NCBI GenBank assembly: GCA_018806985.1
Contig: JADANN010000333.1
Location: 124,001 to 188,000 of the forward strand
DNA from: Angiostrongylus vasorum
Taxonomy: Eukaryota; Nematoda; Chromadorea; Rhabditida; Metastrongylidae
Length of the DNA: 64,000 bases
Reading direction: 5' to 3'
Shown: one piece after another, positions 56,280 through 64,000 of the stretch
How positions within the stretch are numbered: the first letter of the stretch is position 1
Layout of the letters: each line of letters begins with the position of its first letter
Position numbers and translations under genes: made by a program
Notes under the pieces: generated by a model
What the model was told of the DNA's origin: nothing
Database searches by the model: none
The model's input: the letters and a program-made list of their open reading frames with translations, nothing else

Positions 56280-58728
56280 CATCATCTGCAGTCCCGTTGA
56301 TCATCGAGTGAATCGACCGGGCGCCAGTAAATCTTCCATTATTCCCCGTCGCGTGCAAGAGTAGCCCAGTGGGTTCTGCTCGCTCTAGGAACTCGTCGAG
56401 CATCGTATCTTTCTTCTAGGCTTTTCGTGAAGAACTCTGACCATCGAATCGATGGCCTTACTGAAGTGCGTTTAACATGCCGTAGAACCCAGTCGCTAAC
56501 GGTTCTTTCCCTTGGTTGTCATTCATACGCTTTACGTGTCTGGCCCACCTTATCTTCGACTGTTTGACGTACAGAACGGCATCTTTGATTTTTGATCGTT
56601 GACGCAGGCCGGAGCTTCGGATCCCATCCCTTAGTTGTGTGAAACGGGATACTCCTAGCATCGTCCTTTCGACTGCGCGTTCAATAACGCTGAGTGATCT
56701 TTCATCATACTTACGCAGCAATCAGGTTTCTGACGCATACGATAGGGCAGGAAGCACCGTTCAGTCGAAAAGGTGGGCACGTGGTCGGGTGTTCTTTGTC
56801 CTCTTCACTACATACCCGATGCTCATGAAAGTTCCCCCAAGCCGTTCTTTTCCCTCTTGTTCAACTCTGGAGCTAAGTCGACCATCATGTTGAATTCCGG
56901 CGTAGATAACATAACGGGAGCACTGGTAGATATTCGTTCCGTTGAGCGTGAACAGGGCATACGTAACCAATCCTTTCCTCATGAACATCGTTTTTCTGCG
57001 ACTTAGTCGAAGAGCAATTTCCACAGGCTTTATCAAAGTTCGCAAGCATACGTTTAGCTCGACTAATGTTTGGTGTTATAAGACGATGTCTTCAGCAAAG
57101 TGAAGATGATGTGATTCCCGACCACCACTCCCGGATTATCCCATTCCAATGTTCGCATAACGTTCTGGAGGGTGGCGGTAAATAATTTTAGCGAGGTTGT
57201 GCCGTCTTGCCTAACCCCTCTTTTGACCTCAATTTTAATATCGTTGTAGAATGGTGATATCCTGGTTGGGAAATTTTTGTACAGCCCACGAAGAATCTTT
57301 ATGTACTGGGTAAGGGAATCCTTGACTATCCAGGGCTTCTATGACTGCTTCTATCTCATTTGAGTCAAAGGCATTCTTTAGAAAGTGAGACAGAGCGGGC
57401 TTTTGTACTCTCGGGATACTTCAATGAGTCCTGTTACCGTGTGGATGTGGTAAATCCTACCAAATCCTTTTCGAAACCTTGCTTGCTCACATGGCTGTCC
57501 TTCGTCCAGTGTTTTGCCAATCCTGTTTAGGATGACTCGAGTGGAAAGTTTGCAGACGACAGACAGCAAGCGGATTGGGCGACAGTTGCCGATATCGTGG
57601 AGCTAACCGTTTTTGAACATTTGCACTGTCCTGCCGGTCTTCCAATGGGTACGGACCTTGCATTCACACTGGTAAAGTGTGAAGAGTCGAGCCAGTGTTT
57701 TTACGAGGACAAGCGGAATGCTCGTCGGGTGTTCTGATTTTATCCTTTCCGGACCTGGTGCTGTTCGATTTTTTCACCAACGAAATGGCATGTCGGATTT
57801 CGGAAAGGAGAACCGGTGGTACAACATATCCTTCCTCCTTTATTTCATATGACGGAAGGTGGACGTGGCTACCGAAGAGGTTTGAGTAGTAGTCGTGAAT
57901 GATTCTCTCAATTGCCTTTCATGACGCTGTAACTGTTCCGTCTGGGCGTCGAAGTGCAATCATGTTGGTGGTGTAATTGGCGAAGCTTCGGTGGGCTTTG
58001 CCTATGTTTTTCTCAGCCTCTGCAGCTTCAACCATTACTGCTGCTCTTCTCTCTTTAAGATCTTCTTTTACCGCCTGTCTGCATTGTTTTGCAATTTCGG
58101 ACGTTAGCTCGCGGTTGCCTGCAGCTCGTGAGATTCTACGCTGGCGTGTCATATCGGATGTTTCTGGAGACTGACGTCTCTTGGCGACTTTCGAACTCTC
58201 AGCTTTCACAGTGCTAACGTGAAGATGTTGAAAGAACCGATCGTATTTTTTTGTCGATGTTATCGGCAACGGCATCTTCCCAACAGCCGACTAATGAATT
58301 GAATACGTCCCAGTTCATGGTGGTTCTGGAACTTCGGTTTTTAATTTAGCGGCTTTTTTCTCCTTTCCGCGAGAAATGGAATTTTTGCACGAAGCAGGGG
58401 ATGGTCTGATGCCGTGTAGAATTTTTGGGGCAGCAGCGACATCAGTTAGGCAAATTCTTCTATTTACTATGATATGGTCTATTTCGTTTTAATACTCTCC
58501 GTTGGAAGGATTCCACGTCCAGCGTTGAGGGTGGCGCTTCTGGAATTGCGAGTTACCATGGATGGTCTTGGTCATCATGATGAACTCAGACAGCCGCTCA
58601 CCTTGTTCGTTCCATTCTAATCCGTGGGCCCCATTGTGACGTTCTTCAGACATTGTTCTTGATCCAATCTTGGCATTGAAATCTCCAATGATAACCTTGA
58701 AGAGTTTTGCTTGTGCATCTTGTAACAG
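56280..58728 (-). mobile_element. RTE retrotransposon, 5'-truncated in the endonuclease, inactivated
   Basis: Same family as 41929-45280. In minus order: endonuclease VIIGDFNAKIG and NEQGERLSEFIMMTKTIHGN (58715-58500); a linker with [20 protein letters not shown] (58275-57919); reverse transcriptase [20 protein letters not shown] (57569); and the C-terminal part VERTMLGVSRFTQLRDGIRS with an RWARHVKRMNDN block (56721-56458), ending near the LESLDD-like block at 56290. The FADD region is damaged by frameshifts. The truncated end abuts the PLE-family end near 58730. Confidence 0.8.
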
Positions 58729-58729
58729 T

Positions 58730-60118
58730 TCCCAAGATCGACTTTCTTTTAACCTCGGCATGGGAATATGAATGCGTCGTGTTCTTGTTCAGCAATCGCG
58801 AGGTTGTTAAACAGCATACATTTACTTTCACAGAAAAAATACAATACGATACAACAGTAGCTGACGTTTCGACACTATCGCCTTCTCCAGAGGTTGAAAG
58901 CGTATAATGATATGCAATTTACTAGGCCAAACGCTTCAATAGCACTTACGAAAGGTCGAAAAACTCTATGGCATTCACATGATCAACAGCTTCTCGAAAA
59001 ACTCAGCTTTTTTCGTGACCCCCCAATAACGAAGATTAGAACAGTTGGTTGTAGTCGCATATGGTTGATGACTGCACCACCCCACGTCAGAAATTGATGC
59101 GAATATAGGTGGCCAGGTCGCGTGTGACCTCTGCGCATTCCTCCCTTCTACTCATTGTAGGATTTTTTGGCATTTGTCCAAAAAGCCTCAAGATGTTTTC
59201 GCGCTGGTGTTTTAGTCTCCTGTGCAAGGATATTGACTTTTATTTAAAAAACTTCTCCGGTTTTCTTTTGTAACCTATATGTGCCTAGTGGGGTACTCTG
59301 TCTTGCTTTTCGTTTGCCGTCTAGATTTTCTTTTATACGGATAGAGAGAGGTCTGAAGGTTTCGCCAATATATTCATCTCCGCAATTATTAGAAGAGATC
59401 AAGTATAACGTACCTGAACTCATGCAATCAACGTCGCTGCCGTAAGGGCAAATTACGCAATTTGTTCTCTCATACAGACGGTCATACAGGCGGTTACGAA
59501 CTAAATGACGACGTAGAGTGGCTGCTTGTATTAGCTAAGCTTACTTCATCGCTAATAAAGGGCAACATAAACGACACATTCTTCTGGATAAGCGCTTCGT
59601 TTTGGCGCGTTGTTCTCCTTCTAAACTTATCTCGTGCACTTACTATTTTGTAGCCATTACCATGGACCATGGAGATGGATATTTGCCGAGCCAAGTCGCG
59701 CGATTCTTCCTTTAGTTCGCTGGTTGTGCACACAGAGGTGGCTTTTCGAAACATTTTTCTCTCAAGTGCCCTCTTTGTGTATGAAGGGTGGGAAGAGAGG
59801 AAATGAACAAGGGTGTTTCTGTTACTTGGTTTTCGGTACCACATTGTCATGTATCCGCTACTTGATATGTTGATTTGAACGTTAAGAAATGGAAACCAAG
59901 TATCTTTCGGCTTATCCCGGGTGAATTTAATATACTCAGATTGCTCATTCAATAATTTAAAGAATTTGTCCATCTCCTCCCTGAGTAGAGAAGATGACAA
60001 AACATTCATCTGTATATCTGCAGCGGCCGGAGATCGATAACCGGGCTTCTATTTCAGACATTAACGCAAAGGCGAGAGTTGGTGCAAACCGCTATTCCAT
60101 TGCCATCCTTCAAATTTG
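58730..60118 (-). mobile_element. Penelope-like retroelement remnant: RT, GIY-YIG endonuclease and hammerhead-bearing 3' end
   Basis: In element (minus) order: RFAPTLAFALMSEIE (about 60091-60047), YTDECFVIF at the catalytic YxDD position (60016-59990, second Asp replaced by Glu), then FLNVQINI, YRKPSNRNTL and HPSYTKRALERKMFRKA (open frame 60009-59494). Next come LVRNRLYDRLYERTNCVICP and the GIY-YIG block LYLISSNNCGDEYIGETFRP (about 59435-59340), then ILAQE, LEAFW and a last piece ending TRDLATYIRINF before the stop at 59087. RT followed by a Cys-bearing linker and YIGET is diagnostic of endonuclease-plus PLEs. Stops at 60110-60112 and 60092-60094 and frameshifts near 60000, 59525 and 59150 show it is dead; the first RT blocks are missing. 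A hammerhead-like core (58895-58857) and the family end lie 3' of the coding part. Confidence 0.85.
58857..58895 (-). ncRNA. hammerhead-ribozyme-like motif at the PLE 3' end
   Basis: On the minus strand: CUGGAGA (the CUGANGA box with one change, A to G at its fourth base), a 4-bp wobble-rich stem (GGCG-AUAG-UGUC), then GAAACGUC and AGC. The GAAACGUC end with an ACGU self-complementary stem III is the form that works as a dimer in minimal type I hammerheads. The changed box makes this copy doubtful as an active ribozyme. Confidence 0.55.
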
Positions 60119-61204
60119 TGCGTACTCCCAGTGACTACGTGTAGCCATATCAATATCAAGAATCACGTTATCGGCCGACAAACAACAATCCAACAACCCC
60201 CGTGTATAAAAGCGCATTTCCGATTGAGGTTCGCAATTCATCCGGCACTCCACACGATTCGACTGCGGTCGATCGACTCTATGCGGCCGCGGAAACCGAC
60301 GTCGGAAGAATGTGCGGCCGTCAGTGGACAGTCGAAGCGAACCGCTGCAGTTTTCAATCGGGTGAGAATGCCACAAATTCGATAAGAATTTTCGTGGCTT
60401 TTTTTCTCATATGAAAGGCAGTGGATTCACATAACAGTTAAGCTGGAATTCTCGTTTTAGCCACAATTAAGCAAACAATGTCCGCCGTGGAAGAAAGGCG
60501 GTATGTTCCATGAGCTATTGGCAATGAACAAGCAAGGATAAACGTAAAGTTGCCAGTACTTCAGTGCATATATTTCTGATGGACGCTTTTAGAAAATCAC
60601 CGTACAAACGCTGGGAGGAAGTGAACACGGGAAGTGGAATCGATGTGACTTTCTGGAACTCCAAGTCACTTTCAAACGTTCTCTCTCGGTTGAGAGATTG
60701 ACGATTAATAGCCGTTTGCATCTATTGAGTATGGTAAGAGAAAAAAATGATAAAGTTTTAGTGTAACCATCTGACAAATTTTAAAAGAGAGTTCTTCCGT
60801 CTTTGATCAAATCCGGAAGAATATGCCACGCATTCGATTTCACTAGCGTTAACTCACCTTGCGACTGATTTCGATGTCTTCGCCGCTGTTCGTTTTGGAA
60901 CGTATATCATGAAAATTCGAAAATTTCTTTGGTCTTACAACAACAACGTTACTCTAACTTGGATTCGATCCACAGACCACTTTTTCCGTTAAGGTGTATC
61001 ATCATCATGCATGACGATGACTCAAACACTTCTATTCGACACAAATCGGTTCAACTGACCCTCGACTTCTTATTGGGGAAGACGAAACTTAGCCTAACAC
61101 AAGCAATACTAATACAAATTTCATCTCGTTCTTCTCAAAACTCAGTGCCAGCGAAGGGAAAATTCATCACCTAAAAGTTTCTCTCAACACTTATAAAAAA
61201 GGAT
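60119..61204. other. spacer with a CpG-rich segment
   Basis: 60200-60370 is clearly richer in CpG than the surroundings and holds TATAAAAG at 60205 and a possible donor (AATCGG|GTGAGA) near 60360. It could be a promoter with a first exon, but no downstream exon in phase was found. A family C tail piece lies at about 60785-60850 (minus). Confidence 0.35.
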
Positions 61205-61480
61205 AAAATTTACTGCGTTGATAAAACTCTGAGGGATGCGTCATGAATTCGACTTTATTAAGCAACGTTGGAGGTGACTGAATGCATATCTGGCCTTTCC
61301 AATGACTCGCGGCGACCTACCAATTTATCGAATCAGTGCTGCTATCTTCCGTTCCCAGACAAGTGTGCTCCCATTTTCCCGTCCCCGGAGTGAAGTAAAG
61401 TTTGGTGAGGCTGCGGCGCGTAGATCGATTCTATGTGTAATGCAGGGTTCCTCTGACAACTGCGCTACACACGCCCTACA
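61205..61480 (-). repeat. family C tRNA-derived SINE
   Basis: Antisense copy: GATGCGTCATGAATTCGACT, ACCAATTTATCGAATCAGTG, and a minus-strand head GGCGTGTGTAGCGCAGTTGTC with ATAGAATCGATCTACGCGCC. Confidence 0.8.
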
Positions 61481-61835
61481 TAATCCTTTTTCCATGATGA
61501 TCCTGGTCGAGCTCGTATACAGAACCAAGGCCAAGATTTTTCTCTGGAACAACGCTGCCTTTCTTTGGCTGTTATGATTCATGAGCAACCCTACGGCACA
61601 CTTACAGGGTGCTAGGCCATATGTGATAACGTGCAACTGCTATTCAATGTTCTTCGGCTGCACATTTTCACCGGCGCTGCAGCTGTGTCATGTCTGTTAC
61701 CGCCTATATTACTTTCTGTACAGTTAAAGAAACTCCACCACAAGAAGAACCTACTACAACTTTTGCTTGATATGTTCACATATTAGCAACCACCGCGCAA
61801 CCTATTCACTGTTTACCGTTGAAAAGTCTTCACTC

Positions 61836-63105
61836 TGGTCATCCTGGACAGGAATGACAAAACACTGGACGAAGGACAGCCATGTGAGGAAACAGGGTTG
61901 CAGAAAGAATTCAGTGCGACGGTCCAAACCAATGTTATAATGAGACTCACAGAAGTGTCATGAGATTGTAACAGACAGCACAATCTCGCTTTCATCGATT
62001 TAAAAGATAAGATTCAGTTGAAACAGAAGCAATCACGGAAACCCTTGACCGCCAAGGAGTCCCTACTCTGTACATAAAGATTCCAAGTGAGCAGTATAAA
62101 AATTTCACAACCAGAATATCGTCATTCTACAACGATATTAACATCGGCGTCAAAAAGAGGGGCTAGGCAAAGCGACACAATCTCGCCGAAATTATTCACC
62201 GCGATCCTCGAGAACGTCGTGCGAACATTGGGAAGGTATAATATGGGGGGCGAAAATCGATGGTCGCCAATTACACCATTTTCGATTTGCTAATGACATC
62301 GTCCTTATAGCACCAAACATTAGCCAAGCGGAACGAATGCTTGCTGACTTTGGTAAAACCTGTGGAAAGATTGGTCTTCGACTAAATCTCACAAAACGAG
62401 TTCACGAGGAACGGATTGTTTCGAATGTCCCATTCACGCTCAAGGGAATGAATATCTCAGAATACCCTACATGCGTCTATTTAGGTCGGCAAATCAACAT
62501 GATGAACGACTAAGTTCAACGGCTGAGCAAGAGGAAAACAGCGGGTTGAGGAGCTTAGTTGAGGATCGAGGATGAAGTGTAGAGAAAAAACAACATCCAA
62601 CTCCGTACCCGCCTTTTCTTCTCAACGGTTCCCCCTGCCCCTAGCGTATGCGTCAGAAATCTGATCGCTGCGTAAGTAGGATGAAACATCACTTAGCGTT
62701 ATGAATGTGCAGTCGAAAAGCAGATGCTAGGGAGTATCCCGTATCACACAAGTAAGGGAAAGGATCCGAAGTCCGACCTGCGTCAACGATCAAAAATCGA
62801 AGAAGCCGTTTTATAGGCCAACTGTCGAGGATAAAGTATTCCGGACACGTAATGCGTATGAACCACAACCGATGGACAGGAGCCGTTAGTAACTGGGTTC
62901 CTCGGGATGTTAAACGCACTTCACGAAGACCACCGACATGATAGCCAAAGTTCTTCTCGAAAACTACAGAAGAATGGTGGGATGCTGAATGAGTTCCTCG
63001 AGCGGACAGAACGCTCTGGGCTTTTCTTTCTCCCGACAAGAAAAAATGGAATATTTACTGCGCCCGATCGAGTCCCTTGACGATTAACGAGACTTTAGGT
63101 GGCAG
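61836..63105 (+). mobile_element. RTE retrotransposon copy, sense, 5'-truncated and decayed
   Basis: The only plus-strand RTE copy. Short pieces in shifting frames match the others: [11 protein letters not shown] (61860), AFIDLKD (61990), FYNDINIGVKKRG (62125), RNEC-LL-LVKP near 62335, GVSRITQVRERIRS (62735), then SFSRQEKMEYLLRPIESLDD (63020-63080) and RDFR. Stops and frameshifts occur throughout, and the catalytic FADD is replaced. Confidence 0.7.
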
Positions 63106-63465
63106 GGGTGAAATATTGCATACATTCGCTGTCGTGTTATGAGTAGTCTCACTCCGCGACATTATTTGCACAACTTGAAATCTTGTGCACACCAGTGAAA
63201 CCCTATATAGCTCGCCTAGTGCACCAGGCCACTAATCTGGTCCCTCTGTTTTGCTGAAAACGAAATCCTTTGAATTTTTGATGTTACACTTTTTGTTTTC
63301 AATGTTTCTAGAGACAAATTATTTTGGAAATAGGCTCATTGCTCTCCATCGTGTACAGGAAGAGAAATGCTGAGAAATGCGGCATTATTCATTCTCATAT
63401 TACATGATGATGAACTACATATTTTCTCTTTTTTCACGGCCTCTCCCAATTAGCTCATCTTACAG

Positions 63466-63597
63466 GTGGCAGCTCTTCTCGATGACAGTTCGAAGCTACT
63501 GTCAGACGATGCTGAGAAGGCACTGACACGGAAAGAAAAAAATGAAGTGGAAAATTACCACGGCACAGAGTTTAACCCGTACTCACTTTCAAAGAAA
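63466..63597 (+). CDS. internal exon of an unrecognised gene continuing to the right
   Basis: The exon is bounded by a good acceptor (CATCTTACAG) and donor (AAA|GTGAGT), 132 bases and open in one frame: it starts VAALLDDSSKLLSDDAEKAL and ends TEFNPYSLSKK. The sequence is acidic/basic and hydrophilic with no known domain. It could be a cytoplasmic segment of the membrane-protein gene that starts at 34515 (phase 0 fits), which is 18 kb away, or a separate gene. Confidence 0.5.
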
Positions 63598-63765
63598 GTG
63601 AGTAGATTTTAAACCTTCCTAAACAGTAGTTATTTACGTCTTACTACATTGAGCTTGATGTTTATTTTTTGGTTACTTTGCTAATTTATTTTCGGACTTA
63701 TATGAACCAGCACATAAAGGCCAGAACACAGGTTGCGAAAAGTAGGGTTTCTGTTCAGTACTCAT

Positions 63766-64000
63766 AAGAGGCGAATGCAGCGGTTAGGAATGCTCTGTAG
63801 CACACATGGGCTCGAATCTGTGCCCCAGGCCCAGCAATCCTTTCTTTCCTCCAGGGTCGGTAAATTGGAACAAGACCTGTCCTGAAGGAGAGCGGAACTG
63901 TCTCGATGCACCGATAGACCTCCGCGAATCATCGTAGGATGCAAATATGCGTTCAGTCACCTCTAACGATACTTGACGAAGTCGAATGTATGACGGTCCC
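63766..64000 (+). repeat. family C SINE, sense, cut by the window end
   Basis: The tRNA-like head (GGCGAATGCAGCGGTTAGGA, then GGGCTCGAATCTGTGCCCC) is followed by the family body (ATGCACCGATAGACC, GCAAATATGCGTTCAGTCAC) and GACGAAGTCGAATGTATGAC at the edge. Only the last few bases of the tail are missing. Confidence 0.7.

Noticed and set aside
1..64000. CRISPR arrays, rRNA genes, bacterial-type operons
   Set aside because: Looked for and not seen; regular repeats here are microsatellites and dispersed eukaryotic elements.

Overview
This window looks like nuclear DNA of a clade V (strongylid, hookworm-like) nematode. The genes are split by many introns with GT...AG ends and nematode-style TTTTCAG-type acceptors. 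The intermediate filament and Crumbs proteins are nematode in type, and introns and spacers are crowded with RTE-type LINE copies, tRNA-derived SINEs and Penelope-like debris. The assignment is inferred from gene and repeat character; no species can be named.

Layout. (1) 1305-8794, plus strand: a complete 12-exon cytoplasmic intermediate filament gene of the lamin-tailed nematode IFA type. (2) 8795-16298: intergenic, mostly unrecognised, with SINE copies. (3) 16299-32523, plus strand: a Crumbs homologue of about 26 exons (signal peptide, roughly 27 EGF-like repeats, three laminin-G domains, one membrane span, C-terminal ERLI). (4) 34515-45733, plus strand: four exons of a multi-pass membrane protein with an internal duplication. 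It is probably incomplete and is split by a 6 kb intron and a 4 kb intron, the latter holding an almost full-length antisense RTE retrotransposon. (5) 45734-63465: a repeat-rich stretch with RTE copies, a nested microsatellite/SINE/RTE mosaic and a decayed Penelope-like element (PLE) that keeps recognisable reverse transcriptase and GIY-YIG endonuclease sequence. (6) 63466-63597: one exon of a gene that continues beyond the window.

The two recognised genes both belong to epithelial architecture: intermediate filaments give cells mechanical strength, and Crumbs marks apical polarity. In C. elegans ifa genes and crb-1 are both X-linked, so this may be ancestral X-derived sequence (inference).

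The most interesting non-genic signal is a dispersed family, some copies arranged as inverted pairs, that carries a minimal hammerhead-ribozyme core: a CUGANGA box, a GC hairpin, then GAAACGUC. One copy lies just 3' of the PLE coding remnant, which suggests these copies are PLE terminal (pLTR) sequences with ribozymes. Copies lie in introns of the filament and Crumbs genes and in intergenic DNA. Other points to check are two one-base frame breaks at homopolymers and a possible GC splice donor in crumbs, an EGF repeat cut short next to a transposon-filled intron, and a roughly 300 bp repeat that often occurs as inverted pairs.
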